Of a DNA stretch of 35,256 nucleotides, positions 15,677 to 25,355 are shown one piece after another; position 1 is the stretch's first letter, and every line of letters starts with the position of its first letter. The translations under genes and the position numbers were made by a program. The notes below the pieces were generated by a model. It was not told where the DNA came from. It saw only the letters and a list, made by a program, of their open reading frames with translations, and did no database searches. The DNA lies in the NCBI GenBank assembly GCA_030606335.1, contig JAUWGP010000029.1, positions 1 to 35,256 of the forward strand, read 5' to 3'. The DNA comes from Caldifarciminota bacterium (GTDB lineage: Bacteria > Hydrothermota > UBA3073).

Positions 15677-17668
15677 ATGCCAAAGGAAATGGAATCTATG
15701 ATGAAAGAGGACAGAATATTTTATCCCCCCAAAGAGCTGAGCGAAAGGGCATACATCAAGAGTATGGATGAATATGAACGACTATATAAGGAATCGATAG
15801 AAAACCCTGAGAAGTTCTGGGCAAAACAGGCAGAAGACAATATAGTATGGTTTAAGAAGTGGGATAAGGTGCTGGAATACGATTTCTCTAAGATAGGAGA
15901 AGTAAGTGAACCATATGTAAAGTTCTTTGAAGGTGGTAAATTAAACATCTCCTATAACTGCCTTGATAGGCATCTTAATACCTGGAGAAGAAATAAGGCA
16001 GCCCTTATCTGGCAAGGGGAAAAAGAGGAAGAAAAACGCACACTTACCTATCAACAACTGCATACCGAGGTTTGTAAATTTGCCAATGTCTTGAAGAAGC
16101 ATGGAGTAAAAAAGGGAGACGTGGTAACCATCTTTTTACCAATGGTTCCAGAATTACCCATTGCAATGCTTGCCTGTGCAAGAATTGGTGCGATACACTC
16201 TGTTGTTTTTTCAGCCTTCAGTCCAGATGCTCTCAAAGACAGGATATTAGACTCCAGTTCTAACATAGTAATAACATCAGATGTAGGCTTTCGAAAAGGG
16301 AATATAATTGAAATCAAGAGTAAGGTAGATAAAGCATTACAAGATTGTGAAGGAGTGAATAAAGTTATCGTCTATAACCGCGGGAATACAAAAATTGACA
16401 TGAAATCAGGACGAGACTTCTTGTGGCATGAGGAGATGGATAAGAAGGATATTAAAGGTACTTGTGAGTGTGAAGTGATGGATGCAGAAGACCCACTCTA
16501 CATTCTATACACAAGCGGTACAACTGGCAAACCAAAAGGGGTTTTACATACTACTGCAGGTTATTTAGTTTATGTACATCTTACAAGCAAGTGGATATTT
16601 GATATAAAGGATGAGGATATCTTCTGGTGTACAGCAGATATTGGTTGGGTAACAGGTCATTCATACATTGTTTATGGTCCATTATCAAACGGAGCAACAG
16701 CCCTTATGTTTGAAGGGATTCCTACATATCCAGAACCAGATAGGTTCTGGAAGATAGTAGAGGATTATAAGATTAATATCTTTTATACTGCACCAACAGC
16801 TTTAAGGGCATTAATGAGATTTGGGGATGAATGGCCAGATAAACATGATATGTCATCCCTCCGAATTCTCGGTTCAGTTGGTGAAATTATCAATCCAAAG
16901 GCATGGATGTGGTACTATGATGTAATAGGTAAAGGGAAATGTCCCATAGTTGACACCTGGTGGCAGACTGAAACCGGAGGAATACTAATTACTCCACTTC
17001 CAGGTGCAATTCCAACCAAACCAGGTTCAGCTTCAAAGCCTTTCTTTGGCGTTGTTCCAGAGATTTTGAGACATGATGGAACAGTTGCAGATATAAATGA
17101 AGGTGGAGCTCTTGTAATTACCAGACCCTGGCCTGGCATGATTCGCGGAGTATATGGTGATAAAAAGCACGAACTTATAAAGAACGTTTACTTCTCAATG
17201 TTCCCGGGTAAATATTTCACTGCAGATGGATGTCGAGTAGATGAGGATGGATTCTATTGGCTAATGGGACGAACAGATGACGTTATGAACATCTCTGGTC
17301 ATAGACTTAGTACTGCAGAGGTAGAAAGTGCATTGGTTTCCCACGAAGCGGTGGCTGAATCAGCAGTTGTAGGTTTTCCGCACGAGATTAAGGGACAGGG
17401 AATCTACTGTTATGTTACTCTGAAACAAGGATATGAACCATCAGATAATCTTAAAGATACTCTGGTTAAGCACGTACGCCAGGAGATAGGTCCTATTGCA
17501 ACTCCAGATAAGATACAATTTACTGACATTCTACCAAAAACACGCTCTGGTAAAATAATGCGTAGAATTCTGAGAAAGATAGCCGAAGGACATATTGAAG
17601 CTGTAGGTGATACTAGTACCCTTGCTGATCCCTCAGTGGTTGATTCCTTAATCGAGGGAAGAAAATAA
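15677..17668 (+). CDS. acs: Acetyl-CoA synthetase
   Basis: The 663-residue enzyme forms acetyl-CoA from acetate, ATP and CoA through an acetyl-adenylate. The nucleotide-binding loop [11 protein letters not shown] begins at Tyr278, the adenylation motif WWQTETGG is present, and the C-terminal [10 protein letters not shown] carries Lys626, the residue whose acetylation switches off this family. [11 protein letters not shown] is the A8-like hinge region. Length is normal for the family. Two ATG codons lie six bases apart; GGAGG at 15665-15669 is seven bases before the second (15677), and too close to the first (15671), so the second is preferred. Confidence 0.96.
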   Translation: MPKEMESMMKEDRIFYPPKELSERAYIKSMDEYERLYKESIENPEKFWAKQAEDNIVWFKKWDKVLEYDFSKIGEVSEPYVKFFEGGKLNISYNCLDRHLNTWRRNKAALIWQGEKEEEKRTLTYQQLHTEVCKFANVLKKHGVKKGDVVTIFLPMVPELPIAMLACARIGAIHSVVFSAFSPDALKDRILDSSSNIVITSDVGFRKGNIIEIKSKVDKALQDCEGVNKVIVYNRGNTKIDMKSGRDFLWHEEMDKKDIKGTCECEVMDAEDPLYILYTSGTTGKPKGVLHTTAGYLVYVHLTSKWIFDIKDEDIFWCTADIGWVTGHSYIVYGPLSNGATALMFEGIPTYPEPDRFWKIVEDYKINIFYTAPTALRALMRFGDEWPDKHDMSSLRILGSVGEIINPKAWMWYYDVIGKGKCPIVDTWWQTETGGILITPLPGAIPTKPGSASKPFFGVVPEILRHDGTVADINEGGALVITRPWPGMIRGVYGDKKHELIKNVYFSMFPGKYFTADGCRVDEDGFYWLMGRTDDVMNISGHRLSTAEVESALVSHEAVAESAVVGFPHEIKGQGIYCYVTLKQGYEPSDNLKDTLVKHVRQEIGPIATPDKIQFTDILPKTRSGKIMRRILRKIAEGHIEAVGDTSTLADPSVVDSLIEGRK

Positions 17669-17898
17669 TACAATAGATTTCTTCACAAAACTAAGGGTAT
17701 CAAACAAAGTATCGAAGCTGGTTTGTCCCCGTTAAATAGAAGGGAATTTAATAGGGTTCACCAGGTTAAATAAAAGCTATTATTGTATCATCCTGACATT
17801 TATAGTTAGGGAATTTGCCAAACTACTGTGATGATTAATAAGAGGGCAAGTGTCATCTCAAGCCTCTACGGACTTGGTAATCTTATCTACTCAATCTG

Positions 17899-17986
17899 TC
17901 ATTGCGAGTGAATGAAATGAACGTGGCAATCTCATATTTAATATAACTCAGTAAAAAGCGATTGCTTCGCCTACGGCTCGCAATGA
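17899..17986. repeat. 88-base inverted-repeat element, copy 1
   Basis: Perfect 10-base terminal inverted repeats TCATTGCGAG and CTCGCAATGA enclose GGCAATCTCAT, TCAGTAAAAAGCGATTGCTT and other shared words. The family recurs at 18001-18088 and 30832-30949. Confidence 0.85.
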
Positions 17987-18000
17987 CTGAGAGTAGTGTG

Positions 18001-18088
18001 TTATTGTAAGTGAATGAAATGAGCGTGACAATCTTATATGTGATATAATTCAGTAAAAAGCGATTGCTTCGCTTACATCTCGCAATGA
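18001..18088. repeat. 88-base inverted-repeat element, copy 2
   Basis: The left end has decayed to TTATTGTAAG while the right CTCGCAATGA is intact. It has the same length as copy 1 and shares, with the copy at 30832, a further flank of about 30 bases containing TATCACGTAACTTTGGGA. Confidence 0.8.
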
Positions 18089-18355
18089 CAGAACAGACTC
18101 ATATCACGTAACTTTGGGACGATGTCTATAGTTTAAACATTTAAAAAGGTTAACGTTAAGGAAGCTCGCCTTCTTGATATTCCTATAAACAATTTTTAAT
18201 TTGTAATTTATAATTTTGATATTTGATTTTTGATTTTTAATATTACATCTACGAGCGTCGACAACGTTAAACGAAATGGATAGCGAAGCTGGATGGAGAC
18301 AAAGTAGAAAAGGGCTGAAGTAATACAAATTAGTTTTTAAATGGGAGGTTTCTTT

Positions 18356-19615
18356 ATGGAACAAAGGGTGATGAATCGATGGTTGGTAGTGGTGGGAGCC
18401 ATACTTGTCCAGCTTTGCTTGGGTGCTATCTATGCATGGTCTGTCTTTACCCCATATTTAAAAGATCCATCAGGACTTTTTAGCTTTACAGCTACTCAAA
18501 CTCAGGCAATCTTTTCTGTAGGACTGGCTATGTTTGCGGTAGTAACGGTTATTGCGGGTCGTTTACAGCATAAGATAGGACCCCGTCCTGTGTGTATTAT
18601 TGGTGGCATTTTACTTGGTCTTGGTTACATTTTAGCCAAGTTTTTGGGATATAGCTTCGCCGGTCAGATTATTTGCATCGGTGTTATTGGTGGTGCAGGT
18701 ATCGGTTTTTCTTATGTAGTACCAATTGCTGTGGGTATGAAGTGGTTTCCTGATAAAAAAGGAATGATTACAGGATTATCTGTAGCAGGTTTTGGTTTTG
18801 GTGCTATGATCTGGGTTAAATGGGCTGGAGCCTGGGGAAATCTGATAGACAATTATGGTGTACTCAATGTTTTTATGATTTATGGCATTGTATTTATGGC
18901 TGCTGTCCTATTGGGTAGTATAGTAATGATTAATCCCCCTGCTGGATGGAAACCTAAAGGTTGGCTTCAGAATTCAGGCTCTGTCCAGGCTACTGATGCA
19001 GTTGGTCTTAAACCACGTGAGATGCTCCGCACACCACAGTATTATTCTCTTTGGGTAACATTTATATTTAGTGCTATGGCGGGATTAATGGTAATTGGTT
19101 GTATAAAACTTTTTGGTATAGATTCTTTAATGAAAATTGGGATGGATAAGGTTTCAGCCAGTGCAGTAGCAGGAACAGCCATGGCTTTTTTGGCTATTTT
19201 TAATGGATTAGGGAGAATTATCTGGGGTACAATCTCAGATAAAATTGGTCGTAAGGCTACTTTATCTTTTCTGTGTGCGCTGCAGGGAATTATTATGCTC
19301 TTGTTTTATTTTATGGGTGGTTCTGTCTGGTCTTTGATTGTTGGTGCAAGTATTATCGGGTTTAACTTTGGTGGAAATTTCGCCCTTTTCCCTACAGCAA
19401 CTGCTGACTTCTTTGGGACATCCAATGTGGGTTTAAATTATGGTTGGGTATTTACTGCCTATGGTGTAGCAGGTATTGTAGGTCCCATATTAGGAGGTTA
19501 TGTTCGAGATACTTATCAAACCTTTTTAGGTGCCTTTATTCCAGCTGGTATTGTTTGCTTAATTGGTGCAGTAATTATGATTCTGGTGAAACCACCACGA
19601 TTAGAAAATAGGTAG
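18356..19615 (+). CDS. Major facilitator transporter, OFA family
   Basis: The 419-residue protein has twelve predicted membrane helices. The opening GAIYAWSVFTPYL and the KWFPDKKGMITGLSVAGFG region at the cytoplasmic loop fit the oxalate/formate antiporter-type (OFA) branch of the major facilitator superfamily; the second half has the matching WGTISDKIGRKATL loop. Substrate is uncertain; small carboxylates such as formate, oxalate or lactate are the family precedent. A GGGAGG site is seven bases before the ATG at 18356, so the earlier ATG at 18341 is not used. It lies alone, facing the lipoprotein operon with a 15-base gap. Confidence 0.85.
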   Translation: MEQRVMNRWLVVVGAILVQLCLGAIYAWSVFTPYLKDPSGLFSFTATQTQAIFSVGLAMFAVVTVIAGRLQHKIGPRPVCIIGGILLGLGYILAKFLGYSFAGQIICIGVIGGAGIGFSYVVPIAVGMKWFPDKKGMITGLSVAGFGFGAMIWVKWAGAWGNLIDNYGVLNVFMIYGIVFMAAVLLGSIVMINPPAGWKPKGWLQNSGSVQATDAVGLKPREMLRTPQYYSLWVTFIFSAMAGLMVIGCIKLFGIDSLMKIGMDKVSASAVAGTAMAFLAIFNGLGRIIWGTISDKIGRKATLSFLCALQGIIMLLFYFMGGSVWSLIVGASIIGFNFGGNFALFPTATADFFGTSNVGLNYGWVFTAYGVAGIVGPILGGYVRDTYQTFLGAFIPAGIVCLIGAVIMILVKPPRLENR

Positions 19616-19630
19616 AAGAGTGCAGATTAT

Positions 19631-20353
19631 TCAATAGTACAGATTTCCACAGTAAGGAAGACTCCTTGTTGCATCATCAACTGCAAGGGCAGCCTCATAG
19701 TATAATGGGTGTGTAAATAAATCTACAAAAACCTTTTCTGCAAGTTGGATACCGATTAGTCTCAATATTGACCCTAAAAACCCCTTTATCCTATCCAAAA
19801 CACTCCTGCCTTCTTTTTCTTCATCCTCCTCTTCTTCATATTCATCATCATTCTCGGTAACATAAATTTTCCTGGTAAATGCCCTACCATTACTGCTCCA
19901 GAGTGAAATAGTATCAAAAGACCAAAATAGTGAAACCTCTAATTCCACTTCTCTTTCAAGATATACCCCGAGTGTTATATAATCTGCCTGTATGACCTTT
20001 CCATATCCAAGTATATCTGCACCAAGTGTATCTCCAAGTACTTTATTTGAGATAGTAGGAAGTTGTCCTCCATCTGTAATCCCCATCCGCAGCAGTCTTG
20101 CATCCACTGTATCGGTAGGTATAATATTATATCCCTTTTTTTTCAGGCTTTTAATAAATGAATTACGCAGAACTTGTGGAATTTCAAGGTCATTTGTATA
20201 ATTTGCAAATGGAAGTACAGCTACCCACACGTCACAGTATAAGTCGGACTCAATTTCTCTTGTAGAACAACTACAAACAAGAAAACCAAGCAAAGTTAAT
20301 GAAAAAAGAAAATATCGTGAAAACATAGTTATGAAGTATTTATTCTTTCTCAT
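19631..20353 (-). CDS. Probable lipoprotein, DUF799/GNA1162-like
   Basis: The 240-residue protein has a hydrophobic signal segment and a lipobox VCSC with Cys29 as the likely lipid anchor. The mature part holds VAVLPFANYT, VLGDTLGADILGYGKV and LYLEREVELEVSL-like segments resembling the CsgG/LpoB/DUF799 type of outer-membrane-associated proteins. An acidic stretch follows (EYEEEEDEEKEG). It is the last gene of a five-member minus-strand run, with 16 bases separating it from the previous gene. Assignment to DUF799 is by resemblance; role unknown. Confidence 0.65.
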   Translation of the reverse strand: MRKNKYFITMFSRYFLFSLTLLGFLVCSCSTREIESDLYCDVWVAVLPFANYTNDLEIPQVLRNSFIKSLKKKGYNIIPTDTVDARLLRMGITDGGQLPTISNKVLGDTLGADILGYGKVIQADYITLGVYLEREVELEVSLFWSFDTISLWSSNGRAFTRKIYVTENDDEYEEEEDEEKEGRSVLDRIKGFLGSILRLIGIQLAEKVFVDLFTHPLYYEAALAVDDATRSLPYCGNLYY

Positions 20354-20369
20354 ATAATCTATAATTATC

Positions 20370-21311
20370 TTATAATCTGTATTTAGATAATAATAGTTTA
20401 TTTATATCAATAGTTTCAATCCAACCTTCTTTTGAACCATTATTATAATAGACCTTTTTATTATGTGAATATCGACCAACAATTTCTGCTGCCAGTTCTA
20501 TGTCCTTATTTCCAATTAAAAGACCGACAATATTTATGGATTTTAATAAAGTATATTTTTTAGATGCATAAGTAATTAATTCCTTCATCTCTTCGTCGGT
20601 TCGACTAACTATGAGCTTTTCACTTGAAGGTAGTCTAAAATGCCTTCCTACAGAAAGTAATTTCATTAATATAGACGATGTCTCTTTATGTTCTATAGAT
20701 TCCTTAAGTCGCCTTGAAAATCCAGGATCAGTAAGAAGACAACCACCAGCAGGAGTTGGTATAATCTCTAAACCAAGGAGGTTCGCAAGTTCAATATGGG
20801 GTTTTCTTGACCGCCCACTTAAATTACATAACCTGGTTCTATCCACAATATTCTCATCCTCTGCAATTGTTGGTGGAAGTAGCTTAGCTGATAATGGTCT
20901 TAATACCATCCTCTGACATCCTGCAGCCTTCTCCATACGCAGTAGAACATCCTTATTCTGAGACATAGGTCTTTCACCCAGCACCTCACCGGTTATAAAA
21001 AACTTCGCACCAATTGTTTTACAGTATTGCCTGGCATTTTTATACATAAATATTTTACAGTCTATACAAGGATTCATATTCTTACCATACCCATGACTGG
21101 GAGATATAATTATATCTGTATAATCATCACCTGTTTGGATTATTTTCAGGGGGATTTTCAGGTAATCGGCAGCCTTCTTAGCTCTTGTTAATTCATTCGA
21201 GTTAAATGGGGTGAGTATGTAGATTCCTAATACATTTAAATCTTCAGATTGTATAAGTCTTACAGCTAATATACTATCCAACCCACCAGAGAAAAGCGAG
21301 ACAATTTGCAT
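20370..21311 (-). CDS. PP-loop ATPase, tRNA thiolase-like
   Basis: The 313-residue protein starts with an ATP-pyrophosphatase PP-loop, SGGLDS at residues 8-13. Cys82-x2-Cys85 in NPCIDC and Cys190 in PAGGC, with the ITGEVLGERPMSQN segment, are like the cysteine set of MnmA/ThiI-type sulfur-insertion enzymes. The family activates a carbonyl by adenylation and replaces it with sulfur, often in tRNA. It lacks the MnmA C-terminal domain, so it is a divergent relative rather than MnmA itself. The gene is tightly packed (15- to 16-base gaps) in the lysine operon. Confidence 0.7.
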   Translation of the reverse strand: MQIVSLFSGGLDSILAVRLIQSEDLNVLGIYILTPFNSNELTRAKKAADYLKIPLKIIQTGDDYTDIIISPSHGYGKNMNPCIDCKIFMYKNARQYCKTIGAKFFITGEVLGERPMSQNKDVLLRMEKAAGCQRMVLRPLSAKLLPPTIAEDENIVDRTRLCNLSGRSRKPHIELANLLGLEIIPTPAGGCLLTDPGFSRRLKESIEHKETSSILMKLLSVGRHFRLPSSEKLIVSRTDEEMKELITYASKKYTLLKSINIVGLLIGNKDIELAAEIVGRYSHNKKVYYNNGSKEGWIETIDINKLLLSKYRL

Positions 21312-21326
21312 CTTATTAATTTTTTC

Positions 21327-22232
21327 CTACAATAAAAGGAGACCAACTGCTATAGAGAAAAACTTAAATTCCACTGTATCATTTCTTGAAACCACAATAC
21401 AGGGACATTTTGCACCTAATGCTATTCCTGCAAGCCTTGCATTTGCAAATAGTGTAAGTGACTTATATAATACATTACCAGTTTCAATATTCGGCACTAT
21501 TAATATATCTGCATCACCTGCTATTTCACTTTTAAGATTCTTTACCTTTGCAGACTCTCTTGATAGAGCAACATCAAGTGCAAGTGGTCCATCAACTATT
21601 ACACCCTTTATCTGCCCCCGATCTGCCATCTTTGAGAGTATTGCAGCATCAAGTGTAGACTGCATTTTTGGGTTCACCTTTTCAATAGCACATATTATTG
21701 CAGCTTTGGGTTTTTCGATACCAAATCTGTGGGCAACCTCCGTGCAATATTCTATCATCTTAATCTTCTGTTTTAAGGTCGGCACAATAGGTATTGCGGC
21801 ATCAGACATTATAAGCAGTTTTGGATAAGTAGAGACTTCTGCAATACTAACATGCGAAAGCAGAGCTCCCTCTTTCATCAACCCCTCTTCTTTATTCAAT
21901 ATCGCCTTCATATATATAGAAGTTGCACATAAACCCTTCATATGGAAGTCTGCCTTTCCATTTCTCACCAATCTTACTGCTTCTTTTACAGCGGAAACCT
22001 CATCAGGTATATCTATTATTGTAAATATTGATGGTTCAATTGCCTCATCTCTTGCAACCTTTTCTATTTTTTCTTTACTACCAGTTATTATCACATCTAT
22101 CATATTTTCATTAATCGCTCTGGCTAATGCACCTATGGTATGTGGGTCTTCTCCATATGCAACAGAGAGTGTGCGTTTTGGTTTAGCTTTACATGCATCT
22201 ACAATTTCTGAAAAATGTCTAATGGGTTTCAT
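21327..22232 (-). CDS. ptb: Phosphate butyryl/acetyltransferase
   Basis: The 301-residue protein matches the phosphate acyltransferase family (PTA_PTB): VAYGEDPHTIGALARA near the start, KADFHMKGLCAT, LLSHVSIAEV, MSDAAIPIVPTLKQK and DILIVPNIETGNVLYKSL. It transfers an acyl group between CoA and phosphate in the cytoplasm. The size fits phosphate butyryltransferase. No acyl kinase is visible near it, but the gene is in an operon with saccharopine-pathway genes, suggesting it handles an acyl-CoA from lysine breakdown. Substrate choice between acetyl and butyryl is not decided by the sequence. Confidence 0.85.
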   Translation of the reverse strand: MKPIRHFSEIVDACKAKPKRTLSVAYGEDPHTIGALARAINENMIDVIITGSKEKIEKVARDEAIEPSIFTIIDIPDEVSAVKEAVRLVRNGKADFHMKGLCATSIYMKAILNKEEGLMKEGALLSHVSIAEVSTYPKLLIMSDAAIPIVPTLKQKIKMIEYCTEVAHRFGIEKPKAAIICAIEKVNPKMQSTLDAAILSKMADRGQIKGVIVDGPLALDVALSRESAKVKNLKSEIAGDADILIVPNIETGNVLYKSLTLFANARLAGIALGAKCPCIVVSRNDTVEFKFFSIAVGLLLL

Positions 22233-22362
22233 ATTACCCCCATAATAATATTAAATGTTAAAAATTAAATATCAAATATAGAACGTAAAATTTCAAACCA
22301 TATGTTATTGTTTTATTAACTTATCCTTCTATAGCGAGTAGTATACAGTTCAAATTTAATAT

Positions 22363-23679
22363 TTAGAATTTTTTCAAATGTTTCTCTTCAAATCTTATTC
22401 CCTCTTTCTTAAGTTCCTCAAGCACTGGCTTATATATTGACTCTATTACAGGAATATGAACACCCTTCACGTCTATCCTGCCATCCAGAATTAATTTGGA
22501 GGAGATTGCTGCAGGCAATCCAACAGTCCTCGACATTGATGAGAAGCCTCCTGGGATGCCGTAGTCAACAAGTAAAGATAATATTTTTTCTTTATGAGAT
22601 TTATATTCTACCTCAAACTCATTCCTCAATACAATCATATCCCTTTCATTTTCTTTATACTGTAGTTTTGCGTTCAACCTATTTGACAGTATATCTATGG
22701 GTGATATTCTCTTTTGGGGTATTATATCATCACCTAAAAGTCCAAGCCAGTCGAACCTGTATATAACATCTGAATTCTCATCGATATGGAGAAAATCAGC
22801 TAAAGCATTTTTTAGTGAGATGCTCTCTTTTACACCTATAAGCGATGCCATAAATTCTCCATAAGTCATACCATTTATATCCCTTTCATCCTCTTTTAGA
22901 AGTCCAAGTTTTCCAATACAATACCAGGTATCACACCAACCAATATTACGCAGAGTTCCTCTGTACATAGTTTTTATATCTTCTAACCCATATTTTTGTA
23001 TATAAGAAATAGAATCCCTATTAGGATAAGCCTCGAATTCCCCAAGCTCCTCTATTTCCAATGTCCAGTGATGTTTAAAAAGCTCGTTATTTGGCACCCT
23101 CACCTCTTTTCCATTACTTAGATATCTTGCATTATTTTTCCCGGCAAGAACAACTCCTTTTGGACTCCAGGAAAACTTGTATCCCCAGGGATTTTTGTTA
23201 GAATCAGGGGCAGGAAGCCCACCACAGTATGAATGGAAACCCACGACTTTTCCCCCATCTGCCTTCACCCGATTTGTTATTTCCATAGCTGACATATGAT
23301 CTATACCAGGATCAAGTCCAACCTCATTAAGTATAATTACTCCAGCCTTTTTTGCCTGCTGGTCGAGTCTCTGCATTTTCTCACTAACATAGGATGTAGT
23401 AACCATATCTTTCTTATGCTCTATACATATTTCTGCAACTTCTGTATGATAAATGTAAGGAAGAAGACTAACTACCAGGTCAGTATGCTTTATAAGCGAA
23501 ACAGGATTATCCTTTACTATATTGAATTTCCTGGCTACACCATTACTGTTATTCTCTACAAGTCTCTCTGCTTTTCTTAATGTTCTTGAGGCAACAGTAA
23601 CCCTTATTCCATTTTCAAGAAGATATTTCACAAGAGGTTCAGCCACAAGTCCTGCTCCAAATACAAGCACGTTATTCAT
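22363..23679 (-). CDS. Saccharopine dehydrogenase (glutamate-forming)
   Basis: The 438-residue enzyme has an N-terminal NAD(P)-binding fold with VFGAGLVAEPLVKYL near residues 6-20. It continues with NEVGLDPGIDHMSAMEI and FHSYCGGLPAPDSNKNPWGY, hallmarks of saccharopine dehydrogenases that release glutamate and 2-aminoadipate semialdehyde. It corresponds to the second half of the bifunctional LKR/SDH of animals and plants. The length is normal for the monofunctional enzyme. It lies 74 bases after the lysine-ketoglutarate reductase gene, in the same operon. Confidence 0.9.
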   Translation of the reverse strand: MNNVLVFGAGLVAEPLVKYLLENGIRVTVASRTLRKAERLVENNSNGVARKFNIVKDNPVSLIKHTDLVVSLLPYIYHTEVAEICIEHKKDMVTTSYVSEKMQRLDQQAKKAGVIILNEVGLDPGIDHMSAMEITNRVKADGGKVVGFHSYCGGLPAPDSNKNPWGYKFSWSPKGVVLAGKNNARYLSNGKEVRVPNNELFKHHWTLEIEELGEFEAYPNRDSISYIQKYGLEDIKTMYRGTLRNIGWCDTWYCIGKLGLLKEDERDINGMTYGEFMASLIGVKESISLKNALADFLHIDENSDVIYRFDWLGLLGDDIIPQKRISPIDILSNRLNAKLQYKENERDMIVLRNEFEVEYKSHKEKILSLLVDYGIPGGFSSMSRTVGLPAAISSKLILDGRIDVKGVHIPVIESIYKPVLEELKKEGIRFEEKHLKKF

Positions 23680-23753
23680 ATATTCTCCAATAAAAAAAGA
23701 CCCATAATAAAAATAATCATTTACTAATTTGTCTGGTGTTAAAGTAATAGAAT

Positions 23754-25043
23754 TTAAATATATTTTTCAAGATATTTATATTCAGGAGTCAATTTTCCTT
23801 TGAAAAGGATTAATGCCCTCTTTATCTCATCAGGGAGCTCAATATTATTGAAATCATTACTATAATCCGCTGAAACGATTGATGCTATGAACCTCTTTAA
23901 GATTCCACTGAAATCTTCAGATGAGTCTCTTGGAAGCTCACATGGAAGGTTGTCAACAGCCATTATGATAATCCCATTACCTTTAAATCCAGTGGAGACA
24001 TCATCTCTTTGGGGATTGTATGTAAACACTGGCATATCTGGTTCTGTTATTCTTAGGGTTGCCTCTATTGAACCCTCAATATCACAGGATATATCTCCAA
24101 TAACCTTCAGTTTTGTTCGTGAATCTTTAAGAAGTCTCCTTAGGTCACTCTTACTGACAAGTCTTGGATATTTTGTTTCCCAATAAATACAGTTTACAAG
24201 TATTGAAAGATGTGGTAAATACAGGTGAAATTTAGTTCTGTATTTCTCAGGATGAATGTAGTAGTCATTTAGGTTAAATATATCATCCTTATTAACGGGT
24301 TCAACCATATCCTCTTCCTTGAAAACTACTTTAAATAATCCACTATTATTCTTGAGCTTTAGAAGCTCCTTTGGAGATATATCTTCGATAGGTAAGAGAT
24401 CTACAATCTCCTGCACACCCTTTGAAACATTTCCATAACCTGTGATACCAATAACACAGGGAGTAATGGTTTCTGGCAATCCATCTTGCAGTATTTTTTT
24501 ACTTATCTGCTCTATATCCTCTTTAATTTCGTCTAAACTACTATATTCGTATGTCTTCTTTATCTGGTTAAAAGGATTACTAATATTCATATATGAAAGT
24601 CTCTGTCCAAATGCCCAGAGTGTATTAATAACTCCTGCCAATCCTGCAAACCTTCCAAAAAAGATGAGTCTTTTTCCATTTTCATCCTCAACCTTCTCAT
24701 AGTCAATGAGGTTACACCCAAGTTCCATCATTCTTTTTAACATTTGCATATTATAGTTCTGACCCTTTACTACATGTGCAAAGAATACATATGTCTTTCC
24801 CTCCTGAAAGAACCTGGGGGGCATCTCCTTTACTCCAAATATAACAGGACATTGAGAAAGGTCTTCCTTAATATGTGCTCCTACCCTTTTATATTCCTCT
24901 ACACCAAATGCACGAATTTCTGATGGTTGTATATAGAATTTTATACCTTCCTTGGTAAGTTCCTTTACATCTGACGGGACAATAGGAGTTCTTGCCTCCC
25001 ATTTATTCTTATCTTCACTGCGAATACCACAAAGCTTTATCAT
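23754..25043 (-). CDS. Lysine-ketoglutarate reductase (saccharopine-forming)
   Basis: The 429-residue protein begins KLCGIRSEDKNKWEARTPI, as in the LKR half of animal AASS and in the alanine dehydrogenase/PNT fold, then has an Ala-dehydrogenase-like N-lobe (VIFGVKEMPP, YVFFAHVVKGQNYNMQML) and a nucleotide-binding segment (PCVIGITGYGNVSKGVQEI). It is expected to join lysine and 2-oxoglutarate into saccharopine using NADPH. Later LGDISCDIEGS-like segment (VIGDISCDIEGSIEATL) is strongly typical. Its ATG overlaps the TGA of a 43-codon ORF (ATGA), suggesting translational coupling. Confidence 0.9.
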   Translation of the reverse strand: MIKLCGIRSEDKNKWEARTPIVPSDVKELTKEGIKFYIQPSEIRAFGVEEYKRVGAHIKEDLSQCPVIFGVKEMPPRFFQEGKTYVFFAHVVKGQNYNMQMLKRMMELGCNLIDYEKVEDENGKRLIFFGRFAGLAGVINTLWAFGQRLSYMNISNPFNQIKKTYEYSSLDEIKEDIEQISKKILQDGLPETITPCVIGITGYGNVSKGVQEIVDLLPIEDISPKELLKLKNNSGLFKVVFKEEDMVEPVNKDDIFNLNDYYIHPEKYRTKFHLYLPHLSILVNCIYWETKYPRLVSKSDLRRLLKDSRTKLKVIGDISCDIEGSIEATLRITEPDMPVFTYNPQRDDVSTGFKGNGIIIMAVDNLPCELPRDSSEDFSGILKRFIASIVSADYSNDFNNIELPDEIKRALILFKGKLTPEYKYLEKYI

Positions 25044-25171
25044 ATCTCTCTACCTAACTTTCCTATCCTCTTAACACACTTTTTTAAGTGTATATGATAA
25101 CAGTGCTCATTTAATAGTATATCCCAGTCTTTTAATCTCGGAACTATACATACAATCACTATCTCTTCCAT
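25040..25171 (-). CDS. 43-codon ORF coupled to the lysine-ketoglutarate reductase gene
   Basis: From the ATG at 25171 the frame reads MEEIVIVCIVPRLKDWD and ends KKCVKRIGKLGREI. Its TGA overlaps the next ATG by four bases. It starts 29 bases downstream of the TATAAT at 25200-25205, with no clear ribosome binding site. The pattern DWxxxxxEHxYxIxxKK resembles a stretch found in some longer bacterial proteins, seen here with conserved-looking aromatic and His positions changed, so it may be a decayed gene, a leader peptide or a small protein. Confidence 0.45.
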   Translation of the reverse strand: MEEIVIVCIVPRLKDWDILLNEHCYHIHLKKCVKRIGKLGREI

Positions 25172-25199
25172 TTTTATAGTGTAATTAAAAACGGATTTT

Positions 25200-25228
25200 A
25201 TTATAACATAAAAATCCTAAAAAAGCAA
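25200..25228 (-). promoter_or_regulatory. Minus-strand promoter of the lysine operon
   Basis: On the minus strand TTGCTT (25228-25223) and TATAAT (25205-25200) are 17 bases apart. It would drive the 43-codon ORF and the five following genes. The -35 is two mismatches from consensus. Confidence 0.65.
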
Positions 25229-25237
25229 GTTTTTTTC

Positions 25238-25266
25238 TTGACATTTTCAAAATTGTAAACTATAAT
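25238..25266 (+). promoter_or_regulatory. Plus-strand promoter of the TM2 gene
   Basis: TTGACA (25238-25243) and TATAAT (25261-25266) are exactly 17 bases apart. The -35 boxes of this and the divergent promoter are nine bases apart. Confidence 0.85.
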
Positions 25267-25355
25267 ATAAGACAAATGAACAGGACTTTTGTTTAAATAA
25301 TTTTTAAACCATTTAGGTGAATATTGACAGGGCAATAATATAAAAGGGGTGTAGA

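Larger units (their letters stand above)
17669..18355. other. Intergenic region with two 88-base palindromic repeats
   Basis: No gene is seen. It holds two adjacent members of an 88-base inverted-repeat family at 17899-17986 and 18001-18088, then AT-rich word repeats (ATTTTGATATTTGATTTTTG near 18211-18230). Confidence 0.7.
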
